Shown here: positions 1 through 9,297 of the stretch, piece after piece | How the letters are laid out: every line of letters starts with the position of its first letter | Position numbering within the stretch: the stretch's first letter is position 1 | Source of the DNA: Pseudomonadota bacterium | Lineage (GTDB): Bacteria; Pseudomonadota; Alphaproteobacteria; Rhizobiales; Rhizobiaceae | NCBI GenBank assembly: GCA_020161665.1 | Contig: JAIUPA010000022.1 | Location: 1 to 64,000, forward strand | Reading direction: 5' to 3' | DNA length: 64,000 bases | Notes under the pieces: generated by a model | The model's input: only the letters and a program-made list of their open reading frames with translations | Told to the model about the DNA's origin: nothing | Database searches by the model: none | Translations under genes and position numbers: made by a program

Positions 1-3
1 AAG

Positions 4-78
4 TGGCACGCCCTAGGGGAGTCGAACCCCTCTTTTCAGAATGAAAATCTGACGTCCTAACCGATAGACGAAGGGCGC
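4..78 (-). tRNA. tRNA-Glu (anticodon TTC)
   Basis: On the minus strand this folds as a 75-nt cloverleaf with a 7-bp acceptor stem (first pair G-U), D-arm, an anticodon stem enclosing the loop TTTTCAT (anticodon TTC), a GTTCGA-type T-loop and an encoded CCA end. It reads out of the window towards lower coordinates. Confidence 0.96.
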
Positions 79-233
79 GTGTGGGCGTCCTTATAGCAGC
101 GGATTTTTGCCGCGCAAGCCCGAAATTTCGCTTTCTGCAGAAAAAGGCAAACGCGCATCAGGCAAAGACTGGGCGGCGCGATAGGCTCTCAAAAACAAGG
201 AGATAGGCGGACAAGCATGGCTCTCCAGCGCCG

Positions 234-722
234 TTACGGCGAGGGCAAGGGGCGGCGTGCATTGCCATAAACGCTATAGAGCAGGGGATTGACCCCTTGC
301 GCGGGCGCATAGGCGGAAGCGGCCAGAACCGAGCCGTTTGTCCCTTGCGGGATCGTGGCCGGATCGGTGTTTGCCGCGGCTGTTGCGCCATTGGAAAAGA
401 TGCTGGACTGGCCCGCCTTGATGCCGGTTGGTTGGTTGACGGCAGCGCCGAGATTGGCGGTGCCTGCGTCGGACGTTTGAGCATTATCGAGCGCGGCAGC
501 CTGTGCCATCTCCGTATCCGGGTCCGTCACAACGCTGACGGCAGGGTCAACAGAGCCACCCGGCTTGCGGGCCTTGCGCGATGGCGATGCGGCGTCGGCC
601 GTTTCGACCTTGGTATCTCCCGCCAGTGCTGCGGTGACGCTCTTGCAGCCGGTCAGCGTGCTTGTCAGCAGGACTGGAAGCATAACGGTGATGCGCACAA
701 AGCGAGACAGGTTCAGCGGCAT
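234..722 (-). CDS. Small putative lipoprotein of unknown function
   Basis: Unrecognised 162-residue protein. The chosen ATG at 722 has a good Shine-Dalgarno sequence (GGAGG) about 10 bases upstream and is followed at once by a lipoprotein signal: basic N-terminus (R7, R10), hydrophobic stretch to about residue 21, and a lipobox L-T-G-C with Cys26 as the likely lipidated residue. The mature part is rich in Ala, Thr, Ser, Asn and Pro, looks largely disordered, and has no motif I can name; it carries a basic patch (SRKARK) near residue 50. An in-frame extension to 923 lacks an RBS and would bury the signal peptide, so it is rejected. Role unknown; membrane-anchored envelope protein by inference. 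Confidence 0.72.
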   Translation of the reverse strand: MPLNLSRFVRITVMLPVLLTSTLTGCKSVTAALAGDTKVETADAASPSRKARKPGGSVDPAVSVVTDPDTEMAQAAALDNAQTSDAGTANLGAAVNQPTGIKAGQSSIFSNGATAAANTDPATIPQGTNGSVLAASAYAPAQGVNPLLYSVYGNARRPLPSP

Positions 723-804
723 TGGTCTTCTTTTCCTCCGCAGCAAAGCGTTGGAGGACACTAGCCGGGCGGCCTTGCGCGAGGCGTGCCGCCCGCTGCT
801 GGCA

Positions 805-1245
805 TTACCAGTTTCCGGTGTTGGCCATGGATGCCCAAGGCTCTGCCGGGGCAAAGGGCGCGCCCTTTTGCAGGATCTCGATGGAGATGCCATCCGGCGA
901 GCGCACGAAAGCCATATAACCATCGCGTGGCGGGCGGTTGATGGTCACGCCATGGTCAGCAAGACGCTGGCAGAAGGCGTAAATATCATCGACCTCATAG
1001 GCGAGATGACCGAAATTGCGCCCGCCGGTGTAGTCTTCCGTATCCCAATTGTAAGTGAGTTCGAGGCAGGGCGCCTTGTCATCCGATGCCTTTTCGAAAT
1101 CACCCGGGGCAGCGAGAAAAACGAGCGTGAAACGGCCTTTTTCGTTCTCCACGCGGCGGAACTCGCGAAGGCCGAAGACGTCGACATAAAAGCGGATCGA
1201 TTGATCAAGGTCGCGAACGCGAACCATGGTGTGCAGATAGCGCAT
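805..1245 (-). CDS. gloA: Lactoylglutathione lyase (glyoxalase I)
   Basis: 146-residue vicinal-oxygen-chelate enzyme that isomerises the glutathione-methylglyoxal hemithioacetal to S-lactoylglutathione, the first step of methylglyoxal detoxification in the cytoplasm. Two beta-alpha-beta-beta-beta modules are visible: one from MRYLHTMVRV, the second from about residue 78. The metal ligands expected for the family (H5, E56, H74 and E122 in E. coli) correspond to His5, Glu62, His80 and Glu123. Length fits the family (about 135-146). The start at 1245 follows an AAGGGAG Shine-Dalgarno; upstream in-frame extension lacks one. It lies divergent from the cold-shock gene, so any site between them, including the TTAA-N7-TTAA box at 1361-1375, could affect both. 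Confidence 0.93.
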   Translation of the reverse strand: MRYLHTMVRVRDLDQSIRFYVDVFGLREFRRVENEKGRFTLVFLAAPGDFEKASDDKAPCLELTYNWDTEDYTGGRNFGHLAYEVDDIYAFCQRLADHGVTINRPPRDGYMAFVRSPDGISIEILQKGAPFAPAEPWASMANTGNW

Positions 1246-1360
1246 CGAATAACTCCCTTTGGCGGTAAAGCGGATGACGGCGCGAGCCCGAAACCCCGGC
1301 GCAAGCCACATCGGGTCTACTCGAATCGGTAAAACTGAAACTAGGGCTTGCGCTCTTCCG

Positions 1361-1375
1361 TTAACACGATGTTAA
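1361..1375. promoter_or_regulatory. Candidate CtrA-binding box (TTAA-N7-TTAA)
   Basis: A perfect TTAA-CACGATG-TTAA match to the full CtrA consensus of alphaproteobacteria lies 63 bases before the start of the double cold-shock gene and about 116 bases before gloA. Match is seen; binding is inferred. Confidence 0.5.
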
Positions 1376-1438
1376 TCTAGCGACGAGGAATCAGTTGCCC
1401 GTTGTGGTGTGAAGCGTATTCGAGGGGATGACAGGAAA

Positions 1439-2017
1439 ATGGCGGATAGGATGTCATCGAAAGGGGTCGATAGTTTCGAGGATTTCGCGACCGACCCGGT
1501 GGAACTGATTGAGATCACCGGCGTCGTGAAGTGGTTCGACGTGGCCAAAGGCTTCGGCTTTATCGTGCCCGACAACGGCATGCAGGATGTGCTTTTGCAT
1601 GTCAGCTGCCTGCGCCGCGACGGGTTCCAGACCATTCTTGAAGGAACGCGCATTGTCGCCCTCATACAGAGGCGTGACCGGGGTTTTCAGGCGTTCCGTA
1701 TTCTCTCCATGGATCAGTCGACGGCGGTTCATCCGTCGCAGCTGCCGCCCGTTCGCACCCACGTTCAGGTGACGCCGACGAGCGGTCTTGAGCGCGCCAT
1801 CGTCAAGTGGTTCAATCGTACCAAGGGCTTCGGCTTCCTGACGCGCGGCGAGGGCACGGAAGACATTTTCGTTCACATGGAAACGCTGCGCCGTTTTGGC
1901 CTGACGGAGTTGCGCCCCGGTCAGGTTGTTCTGGTGCGCTTCGGTGATGGTGACAAGGGCCTCATGGCCGCTGAAATCCATCCCGACAATCCCGGCCCGA
2001 TGGGCCGCGCACACTGA
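1439..2017 (+). CDS. Double cold-shock-domain protein
   Basis: 192-residue protein with two cold-shock domains in tandem, at about residues 28-90 and 119-182. Both keep the first RNP motif (KWFDVAKGFGF and KWFNRTKGFGF) and RNP2-like strands (DVLLHVS, DIFVHME), so it should bind single-stranded RNA or DNA as a chaperone or antiterminator. Tandem-CSD proteins of this size are typical of alphaproteobacteria (Caulobacter CspC/CspD class). I start at the ATG at 1439; an in-frame GTG at 1409 would add 10 residues and cannot be excluded. A CtrA-type box lies just upstream. The stop codon abuts the GTG of the next gene, so the two are probably co-transcribed and translationally coupled. Confidence 0.93.
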   Translation: MADRMSSKGVDSFEDFATDPVELIEITGVVKWFDVAKGFGFIVPDNGMQDVLLHVSCLRRDGFQTILEGTRIVALIQRRDRGFQAFRILSMDQSTAVHPSQLPPVRTHVQVTPTSGLERAIVKWFNRTKGFGFLTRGEGTEDIFVHMETLRRFGLTELRPGQVVLVRFGDGDKGLMAAEIHPDNPGPMGRAH

Positions 2018-2512
2018 GTGTTTGACTTCGTGAGCCGTGTTTTCAAACGAATCACACAAAGCGCCTTCATGGCGCTTTTTTCATTGGTGCTGGCGACGGC
2101 TGTCGCGGCGGCTGACATTACCTTCCGTCAGGCCAGCCTGACGCTGAAGGGGCCGGATGGCAAAGCCCATCCGTTCACCATCGAACTGGCGCTCAGCAAT
2201 GCCGAGCGCATGCAGGGGCTGATGTATCGCAAGGCCATGCCTGCCGATCACGGGATGCTGTTTGACTTCGGTGACGAGCGTCTGGTGACGATGTGGATGC
2301 GCAATACGGTTTTGCCGCTGGATATGCTTTTCATTGGCGCGGACGGCGAGGTGAAAACCGTGCGCGAACGTGCCGTGCCATTTTCGGAAAGCATCATCTC
2401 GTCTGGAGAGGACGTGCAATATGTTCTGGAGGTCAATGCCGGGACGGTGAAGCGTCTGGGTGTCGGGCCGGGCAGCCGGATCGATCTGGACGCCTTGAAA
2501 AAAAGCGAATGA
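2018..2512 (+). CDS. DUF192 family exported protein
   Basis: 164-residue member of the DUF192 family. A signal peptide is visible (hydrophobic stretch about residues 16-31, A-V-A-A-A at the end), so the mature protein is periplasmic. The family core follows: ADITF, a PFTIELALSNAERMQGLMYR strand-turn region, MPADHGMLFDF, and the MWMRNTVLPLDMLF signature near residue 96. Biochemical function of the family is not established. The GTG start at 2018 directly follows the stop of the cold-shock gene; a start at the internal ATG (about residue 18) is possible but would clip the signal peptide. The pairing of a CSD gene with DUF192 is common in rhizobia as far as I recall. Confidence 0.9.
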   Translation: MFDFVSRVFKRITQSAFMALFSLVLATAVAAADITFRQASLTLKGPDGKAHPFTIELALSNAERMQGLMYRKAMPADHGMLFDFGDERLVTMWMRNTVLPLDMLFIGADGEVKTVRERAVPFSESIISSGEDVQYVLEVNAGTVKRLGVGPGSRIDLDALKKSE

Positions 2513-2698
2513 AACCATTGGCGGGCTTGAAATTTTCAAGGCCACAAGGGAAGGTCTGATTACAGGTGAACCGTTTGAAATCAGTTGAGCGACATCAAGG
2601 CTACGGCCCTGATAAAAAGCGTCGGCAGAGTGATAAAGGTTTGCTTTAAGAGTTGAAGTGGCAATACGAAGCGTGTATCTCCGCAACGTCGCCGGTCA

Positions 2699-2775
<77 letters not shown>

Positions 2776-2857
2776 CGCGGCGAACGGCTGTGCCGGTGTT
2801 GGGAAATACCCGCAAGGTCCGGGGTCACGCGCCCCATTTGTTCAATACGGAGCAAGC

Positions 2858-3163
2858 ATGTCCGCGAAGATTTACCGCCCCGCCAAGACCGCCATGCAGT
2901 CCGGCAAAGCCAAGACGCATCTCTGGGTTCTGGAGTTTGATCAGGCAGCCCCGCGCAAGGTCGACCCGATGTTCGGCTACACCTCCTCGAGCGACATGTT
3001 GCAGCAGGTCAAGCTGACGTTCGATACGCAGGAGCAGGCGGAAGAGTATGCCAAGCGCAAGGGCATCGACTATCGTGTGATCCTGCCCAAGGAAACGACG
3101 GTCAAGACCGTGTCCTACACGGACAATTTCAAGTTCACGCGTCAGCAGCCCTGGACGCACTAA
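2858..3163 (+). CDS. NDUFS4-like complex I accessory subunit (ETC_C1_NDUFS4 family)
   Basis: 101-residue protein matching the family of mitochondrial 18/AQDQ-kDa complex I accessory subunits found in alphaproteobacteria. Visible features are the N-terminal SAKIYRPAKTAMQSGKAKT segment, W39 in HLWVLEF, the GYTSSSDMLQQ...F segment and a tail with YAKRKGIDYRVILP. In mitochondria NDUFS4 stabilises the NADH-binding arm of NADH dehydrogenase; the bacterial protein is a peripheral cytoplasmic-side subunit. Start ATG at 2858 has GGAG seven bases upstream; readings from 2732 overlap tRNA-Pro and are rejected. It sits alone between tRNA-Pro and tRNA-Arg, away from any nuo operon, and is followed by a terminator hairpin. 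Confidence 0.92.
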   Translation: MSAKIYRPAKTAMQSGKAKTHLWVLEFDQAAPRKVDPMFGYTSSSDMLQQVKLTFDTQEQAEEYAKRKGIDYRVILPKETTVKTVSYTDNFKFTRQQPWTH

Positions 3164-3191
3164 GCCGTCGGCGCTGACCCGCTTTGATGAG

Positions 3192-3216
3192 ACCCCGTTT
3201 GTAGCGGGGTTTCTCC
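3192..3216 (+). terminator. Rho-independent terminator after the NDUFS4-like gene
   Basis: Stem ACCCCG / CGGGGT with a 7-base loop followed by TTCTCC; modest T-tract. It separates the complex I gene from tRNA-Arg. Confidence 0.6.
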
Positions 3217-3220
3217 ATTT

Positions 3221-3297
<77 letters not shown>

Positions 3298-3380
3298 TTG
3301 TCTTTCATGATAGGCTGGCGGGAATGAGGGGACGTCGGCAATTTGCTGCCCGTCGCGACTTTTTTGAAATCGCGGATAAC

Positions 3381-3404
3381 AAAAAGGGGCCTTGCGGCCC
3401 CTTT
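3381..3404 (-). terminator. Terminator of the aap operon
   Basis: Perfect stem AAAGGGGCC / GGCCCCTTT with a 4-base loop; on the minus strand it is followed by T-rich sequence, just 25 bases past the aapP stop codon. Confidence 0.88.
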
Positions 3405-3427
3405 GGTGTTTCTCGGTTATTCACTGG

Positions 3428-4201
<774 letters not shown>

Positions 4202-4216
4202 GGTATTCCCCTTAGC

Positions 4217-5374
4217 TTATCGTTTGTGCCCGGTGTCGAGATGGCGCTCCATGAAACCAGAGTAGCGCGACATGCCGAAGCAGAAAATCCAGAAAATGAA
4301 GCCTGCAAAGATCAGGCCGGTCAGCGGAGTTACGGGTGTGATCCAGCTTGGATCACGGAAGTTGAGCTGCACGACACCGAGCAGGTCGAACATGCCGATG
4401 ATCGAGACCAGCGACGTGTCCTTGAAGAGGCCGATGAAGGTGTTGACGATGCCGGGAATGACCAGCTTGATCGCCTGCGGCATGACCACCAGCCAGATTT
4501 TCTGCCAGTAGCTCAAGCCCAGCGAATCCGCGCCTTCAAACTGTCCCTTCGGAATGGCCTGCAAGCCACCGCGAATGACTTCCGCCATGTAAGCGGAGGC
4601 AAACAGCGCCACACCCACAAGGGCGCGGAAGAAGTTGTCGATCGTCCAGCCGGTGGGCAGGAAGAGCGGCAGCATCACATTGGCCATGAAGAGAACGGTG
4701 ATCAGCGGCACGCCGCGGATGATCTCGATAAAGCCGACGCACAGCGTCTTGATCACCGGCATTTGCGAGCGACGCCCCAGCGCCAGCAGAATGCCGAGCG
4801 GAAGCGAAACGGCAATGCCGACGAAGGACAGGATGAGCGTGACCATGAGGCCGCCCCAGAACGGGGTTTCCACATGGGAGAGGCCGAAATAGCCGCCACT
4901 CAGCAGGAAGAAGGCCACGACCGGGAAGACGACGAAGAGCAGCAGGGCGTTCAGGCCCTTGCGCGGCAGCTTCGGGATCAAGATCGGCACCAGAAGGGCA
5001 ATCAGCGTGATGCCGACGAGGATCGGCCGCCAGCGCTCTTCAATCGGGTAACGCCCGAAGATGAATTGCTGGAAACGGTCGCCGACGAAGGCCCAGCAGG
5101 CACCGCTCCAACCATCCGGCTGGGTACCGCCCTGCACGAGGGTGGCGCAAACCGAGCGGTCGGCGCCGGTCCATGTGGCCTGAATGAACAGCCAGTTGAT
5201 CATGCCGGGCAGAACCAGAATGAGGAGCAGGGCGCCCAAAAGCGTGAGCACCGTGTCCTTGGGGGACGCGAAGAGGTTCTTGCGGACCCATGCGGCGGCG
5301 CTGGCGTCGCTCGATGGCGGCGGCAGAGGCGTCAGCATTTCTGAACGCACGTAGTGTGGGGATGTGTTGCTCAT
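4217..5374 (-). CDS. aapM: General L-amino acid ABC transporter, permease AapM
   Basis: 385-residue inner-membrane permease of the HisMQ type. An N-terminal tail of about 40 residues is followed by a first hydrophobic helix ([19 protein letters not shown]), a periplasmic segment with two Cys (about 70-95), further helices, and the C-terminal conserved permease domain with the EAA-type loop around [27 protein letters not shown], which contacts AapP. Longer than E. coli HisM/HisQ because of the extra N-terminal helices, as is normal for AapM. Lies 4 bases after aapQ and 15 before aapP. Confidence 0.95.
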   Translation of the reverse strand: MSNTSPHYVRSEMLTPLPPPSSDASAAAWVRKNLFASPKDTVLTLLGALLLILVLPGMINWLFIQATWTGADRSVCATLVQGGTQPDGWSGACWAFVGDRFQQFIFGRYPIEERWRPILVGITLIALLVPILIPKLPRKGLNALLLFVVFPVVAFFLLSGGYFGLSHVETPFWGGLMVTLILSFVGIAVSLPLGILLALGRRSQMPVIKTLCVGFIEIIRGVPLITVLFMANVMLPLFLPTGWTIDNFFRALVGVALFASAYMAEVIRGGLQAIPKGQFEGADSLGLSYWQKIWLVVMPQAIKLVIPGIVNTFIGLFKDTSLVSIIGMFDLLGVVQLNFRDPSWITPVTPLTGLIFAGFIFWIFCFGMSRYSGFMERHLDTGHKR

Positions 5375-5378
5375 GACC

Positions 5379-6575
5379 TTACCTCTCCACCAGTGCCATT
5401 TTGGCGTTGAACCAGTTCATGAAGAGCGACGAGGAAATGCTGAGCGACAGATAGACGACCATCCAGATCAGCACCACTTCCACGGCCTGTCCTGTCTGGT
5501 TCAGCGTGGTGCCGCCGGTTGCCACCAGATCGGGAAAACCAACAGCGATGCCCAGCGACGAGTTCTTCGTGAGGTTGAGATACTGGCTGGTCAGCGGTGG
5601 AATGATGATGCGCATGGCCTGCGGCACAACCACCAGGCGGGTGGTCGTGGACGGCTGAATGCCAAGTGCTGTGGCGGCTTCGGTTTGCCCCTTCGGCACG
5701 CCACGAATACCGGCACGGATGATTTCGGCGATAAACGAACCCGTATAGAGCGAGAGGGCGATATAAAGCGCGAAGAATTCCGGCAGGATCGAGGAGCCGC
5801 CCGAGATATTGAAGCGCCCGCCCTGCGGAATGTCGAAACTCAGCGGTGCACCGAGAACCAGAAAGACGAGGAGGGGCAGGCCAATGATCAGGCCGGCCGC
5901 GACCTTGAAGATCGGAAACTGCTGGCCGGTGGCCATCTGGCGCTTGTAGGACCAGCGGCGAATGAGCAGCGATGCCACCACGGCAATGGCAAAGGCAATG
6001 GCAATCCAGACAGAACCTTCACCCCAGACCGCTTTCGGGAAAACGAGGCCGCGATTGTTGAGGAAGATGTGCACGCCGGGAATTTCCAGCGAATCCTTCA
6101 CATTCGGCAGAACGCCCAGAACGCCCTTGTAGAGGAAGAAGATCACCAGCAGCGGCGGGATGTTGCGGAAGATTTCCACATAGACCGTGCAAAGGCGCGA
6201 AATCAGCCAGTTATGCGAAAGGCGGCCCAGACCGATCAGGAAACCGATGATGGTGGCCGTGACAATGCCGATGGCGGCAATGAGAAGCGTATTGAGAAAG
6301 CCTACAAAAATGGCGCGTCCGTAGGACGAATCTGCCGTGTAGGGGATGAGGGAGTCGCCGATGTCGAAACCGGCGCGACGCTTCAGGAAGTCAAAACCGG
6401 AAGCCGTGTTACTGCGGGCGAGATTTTCCGCGACGTTGTGGGAAATCATCCAGACCAGAATGACGAAGATGATGGCCGTCGAAACCTGGAAAAAGATGGA
6501 ACGGATTTTGGGATCGTACACCATCGCGCGCAACGAAAAGTCACTCGCGGGCGCACCTGTAGCGCGCTTTTTCAT
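5379..6575 (-). CDS. aapQ: General L-amino acid ABC transporter, permease AapQ
   Basis: 398-residue inner-membrane permease paired with AapM. First helix at roughly [19 protein letters not shown], several more helices, and the EAA loop near [22 protein letters not shown]. An asparagine-containing periplasmic stretch ([27 protein letters not shown]) typical of AapQ follows the first helix. I start at the ATG at 6575, giving the usual AapQ length; the in-frame reading to 6644 runs back across the upstream leader. Only weak Shine-Dalgarno sequence (GGGGAAAT, about 10 bases upstream). It follows aapJ after a gap that holds an 11-bp perfect hairpin (6641-6665). Confidence 0.94.
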   Translation of the reverse strand: MKKRATGAPASDFSLRAMVYDPKIRSIFFQVSTAIIFVILVWMISHNVAENLARSNTASGFDFLKRRAGFDIGDSLIPYTADSSYGRAIFVGFLNTLLIAAIGIVTATIIGFLIGLGRLSHNWLISRLCTVYVEIFRNIPPLLVIFFLYKGVLGVLPNVKDSLEIPGVHIFLNNRGLVFPKAVWGEGSVWIAIAFAIAVVASLLIRRWSYKRQMATGQQFPIFKVAAGLIIGLPLLVFLVLGAPLSFDIPQGGRFNISGGSSILPEFFALYIALSLYTGSFIAEIIRAGIRGVPKGQTEAATALGIQPSTTTRLVVVPQAMRIIIPPLTSQYLNLTKNSSLGIAVGFPDLVATGGTTLNQTGQAVEVVLIWMVVYLSLSISSSLFMNWFNAKMALVER

Positions 6576-6640
6576 GTTTTGCCAATTTCCCCATGGGCCC
6601 CGCGCGAGCCGCTCTTTGTTTGTTTTTATGAGGCAGGAAA

Positions 6641-6665
6641 GCAAGGCGGCCTGAGGCCGCCTTGC
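6641..6665 (-). terminator. Intra-operon hairpin between aapJ and aapQ
   Basis: Perfect 11-bp GC-rich stem GCAAGGCGGCC / GGCCGCCTTGC with a 3-base loop, 17 bases past the aapJ stop. There is no clean U-tract on the minus strand (it continues TTTCCTGCC), so partial termination or 3'-end stabilisation of the binding-protein mRNA is more likely than a full stop. Confidence 0.7.
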
Positions 6666-6681
6666 ACTTGGTCAGGCGATA

Positions 6682-7710
6682 TTAGCGGATCGGCGGAGCG
6701 TACTGCAGGCCACCCTTGGACCACAGGGCGTTCAGGCCACGCTTGATCTTCAGCGAGCTGCCTTCGCCGATGTTGCGTTCGAAGACTTCGCCGTAGTTAC
6801 CGACGCCCTTGATGATGTTGTAGGCCCAGTCATTGGTCAGACCGAGGTCCGTACCGATCTTGGTGTCCTTCTCAACGCCGAGGAAGCGCTTGATGTCCGG
6901 GTTGGTGGTTGATGCCTTGATTTCATCGACGTTGGCCTTGGTGATGCCGAATTCTTCAGCCTGAACCAGAGCGTAGTGCGTCCACGAAACGATGTCGAAC
7001 CACTGGTCGTCACCCTGACGAACGGCCGGGCCAAGCGGCTCCTTGGAAATGATTTCCGGAAGGATCACATGCTCATCCGGATTGGAAAGGCCGAGACGGA
7101 TCGAATACAGGCCCGACTGGTCGGTGGTGTAAACGTCGCAACGGCCAGCGGCGTAAGCAGCGTTCACTTCTTCGAGCTTTTCGAAGACGACCGGGTTGTA
7201 CTGCAGGTTGTTGGCCTTGAAGTAGTCGGCGAGGTTCAGTTCGGTCGTGGTGCCGGACTGCACGCAGACAGCCGCGCCAGAAAGTTCCAGAGCCGACTTC
7301 ACTTCAAGCTTCTTGGGAACCATGAAGCCCTGACCGTCATAGTAGTTGACGGTGCGGAAGTTGAAGCCCAGCGCCGTATCGCGGCTGATCGTCCAGGTCG
7401 TGTTGCGGAACAGCACGTCACCTTCGCCCGACTGCAGGGCCGGGAAGCGCGTCTGGGCCGTGGTCGGCGTGAACTTGACCTTGGTCGGGTCGTTGAAGAT
7501 TGCGGAAGCCACGGCGCGGCAATAGTCAACGTCAAAGCCGTTCCAGTTACCAGCGGCGTCGGGCTGGGCGAAGCCGGCGAGACCAGAGTTCACCACGCAC
7601 TGCAGAAAGCCCTTCGCCTTTACGGTTTCAAGCGTCGTGGCCGATGCGGCCGGTGCCGTTGCGGCGATAGCAGCAGCGCCAATAGCTGCGGACAGAATCG
7701 TCTTTTTCAT
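6682..7710 (-). CDS. aapJ: General L-amino acid ABC transporter, periplasmic binding protein AapJ
   Basis: 342-residue solute-binding protein of the family 3 (PAAT) class that captures amino acids in the periplasm and delivers them to AapQM. Signal peptide MKKTILSAAIG... ending at A-S-A before TTLETVKAKG, so the mature protein begins near residue 24. The mature N-terminus VKAKGFLQCVVNSGLAGFAQPDAAGNWNGF-type region, GEGDVLFRNTTWT and the C-terminal NIGEGSSLKIKRGLNALW block are AapJ hallmarks. Start ATG 7710 chosen because it begins the signal peptide; a longer reading to 7842 has no RBS. First gene of the operon, divergent from metC; probably made in excess over the permeases because of the downstream hairpin. 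Confidence 0.96.
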   Translation of the reverse strand: MKKTILSAAIGAAAIAATAPAASATTLETVKAKGFLQCVVNSGLAGFAQPDAAGNWNGFDVDYCRAVASAIFNDPTKVKFTPTTAQTRFPALQSGEGDVLFRNTTWTISRDTALGFNFRTVNYYDGQGFMVPKKLEVKSALELSGAAVCVQSGTTTELNLADYFKANNLQYNPVVFEKLEEVNAAYAAGRCDVYTTDQSGLYSIRLGLSNPDEHVILPEIISKEPLGPAVRQGDDQWFDIVSWTHYALVQAEEFGITKANVDEIKASTTNPDIKRFLGVEKDTKIGTDLGLTNDWAYNIIKGVGNYGEVFERNIGEGSSLKIKRGLNALWSKGGLQYAPPIR

Positions 7711-8062
7711 TTTCCCAACCTTTTTAAATCGTTTGTTTTGAGGGTTCACGGTTGTCTCCACAAAATGCGAAGACCCACCCGACGACCGGCTTCGCACCCT
7801 CCCAGAGCGCAAAGCTCGTCTATCAGAGGGGTTATTTCCCATGTGGTCAAGACTCGCTTTTCCGAAATTTTGCCCGATTTTGGAAAAATAATGTGCAGGG
7901 CAAAATAATTGGGCAGCGCACTAGAAATGTGGCGAGAAATGGGTAAAATCTAAGCGCTTTGAACGTGTACCCATTGGTACGGCACTGCCGGGACTTGACC
8001 GGAACCTGTTGAAATCGCAGATATATGCGAAACGATACTCTTCCAACAGGAAAGCACTCCAC
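7711..8062. other. Divergent regulatory region between aapJ and metC
   Basis: 352 bases without a gene. The metC side holds a possible long hairpin: CCTGTTG (8005-8011) pairs with CAACAGG (8044-8050), enclosing an inner stem TCGCA / TGCGA (8015-8030). The 3' arm covers the only Shine-Dalgarno-like AGG before metC. The aapJ side is AT-richer around 7850-7910. I see no SAM-II riboswitch core and no clear sigma-54 element here. Confidence 0.5.
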
Positions 8063-9259
8063 ATGACACGCAAAACCGGCCTGCTCGACAATGCGGGCGT
8101 GGACACACGTCTGGCTCATTTGGGTTATGACCCTTCAAGCGGCGCGGGCTTCGTCAATCCGCCGATCGTGCGCGGTTCAACGGTGCTGTTTCCCGATACC
8201 GATACCATGATGTCCGGTCGTCAGAAATACACCTATGGCACGCATGGCACGCCGACGACCGATGCCCTTTGTGCGGCGCTGAACGAGCTTGAAGGTTCGG
8301 CCGGAACGCTTCTTCTTCCCTCGGGTCTGGCGGCTATTACCGTTCCGTTCCTGACGTACCTGTCGCCGGGCGATCATGCGCTCATCGTCGATTCCGTTTA
8401 TTCGCCGTGCCGCCGGTTCTGTGAAACCGTGCTGAAGCGCATGGGCGTCGAGATCGAATATTACCATCCGTCTGTCGGTGCGGACATCATCTCGCTCATC
8501 AAGTCCAATACGCGTTTGGTTCACACGGAAGCGCCCGGTTCGAACACCATGGAGATGCAGGATATCGGGGCCATCGCCGCCGCCGCCCATGGCCAGAACC
8601 CCGAGATCGTCGTGACGATGGACAACACATGGGCGACGCCGCTTTACTTCCGTCCGCTGGATCATGGCGTGGATATTTCCATGCACGCCGCCACGAAATA
8701 TCCGTCCGGCCATTCCGATATTCTCATGGGAACGGTTTCGGCCAACGCCAAGCACTGGAAGGCGCTGGACGACATGAACACCAATCTCGGCCTGTGCGGT
8801 GCGCCGGAGGATTCCTATCTTATCCTGCGTGGGCTTCGCACCATGGGGATTCGCCTCGAACATCACCAGAAGAGCGCGCTGACCATCGCGCAGTGGCTGG
8901 AATCGCATGAGGATGTGGCGCGCGTTCTGCACCCGGCGCTGCCGAGCTTCCCCGGTCACGATCTCTGGAAGCGCGACTTCAAAGGTGCCAGCGGCGTCTT
9001 TTCCTTCGTTCTCAAGGCTGACAGCAAGGACCAGTTCCTGCCGCGCGGCCGGGCGTTCCTCGATGCGTTGAGCCTGTTTGGCCTTGGTTATTCCTGGGGC
9101 GGCTATGAAAGCCTTGCGGTGCTGGTGAACCTCTCCGACCGCCGCATTTGCACGGCACCGGAGGAGGGGCCACTCATCCGCCTGCAGATCGGTCTGGAAA
9201 ATGTCGAGGACATTCAGAAAGACCTTGAGGCGGGCTTTGCCGCCGTCCGCGCTTTGTGA
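8063..9259 (+). CDS. metC: Cystathionine beta-lyase
   Basis: 398-residue PLP enzyme of the Cys/Met metabolism family; cleaves cystathionine to homocysteine, ammonia and pyruvate in methionine biosynthesis. Landmarks: YTYGTHGTPT near residue 57, LLLPSGLAA for phosphate binding (84-91), DNTWATPLYFRPLDHG with the PLP-ring Asp187, and the Schiff-base Lys212 in SMHAATKYPSGHSD. The C-terminal GYSWGGYESLAV segment favours beta-lyase over gamma-synthase. Start ATG 8063 gives the standard N-terminus; an in-frame extension to 8009 lies inside the leader hairpin. Monocistronic, ended by a bidirectional hairpin. Adjacent to and divergent from aapJ, as in other rhizobia. Confidence 0.93.
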   Translation: MTRKTGLLDNAGVDTRLAHLGYDPSSGAGFVNPPIVRGSTVLFPDTDTMMSGRQKYTYGTHGTPTTDALCAALNELEGSAGTLLLPSGLAAITVPFLTYLSPGDHALIVDSVYSPCRRFCETVLKRMGVEIEYYHPSVGADIISLIKSNTRLVHTEAPGSNTMEMQDIGAIAAAAHGQNPEIVVTMDNTWATPLYFRPLDHGVDISMHAATKYPSGHSDILMGTVSANAKHWKALDDMNTNLGLCGAPEDSYLILRGLRTMGIRLEHHQKSALTIAQWLESHEDVARVLHPALPSFPGHDLWKRDFKGASGVFSFVLKADSKDQFLPRGRAFLDALSLFGLGYSWGGYESLAVLVNLSDRRICTAPEEGPLIRLQIGLENVEDIQKDLEAGFAAVRAL

Positions 9260-9266
9260 AGACAGA

Positions 9267-9293
9267 AAAAGGGCCGCGTGAAGCGGCCCTTTT
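9267..9293. terminator. Bidirectional terminator between metC and the flavin monooxygenase gene
   Basis: Perfect stem AAAAGGGCCGC / GCGGCCCTTTT with a 5-base loop; A-tract and T-tract flank it on both sides, so it can serve both convergent genes. Confidence 0.88.
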
Positions 9294-9297
9294 GAAT

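Noticed and set aside
7850..8062. SAM-II riboswitch upstream of metC
   Set aside because: Looked for because SAM-II often precedes methionine genes in alphaproteobacteria; the conserved pseudoknot core words were not found.
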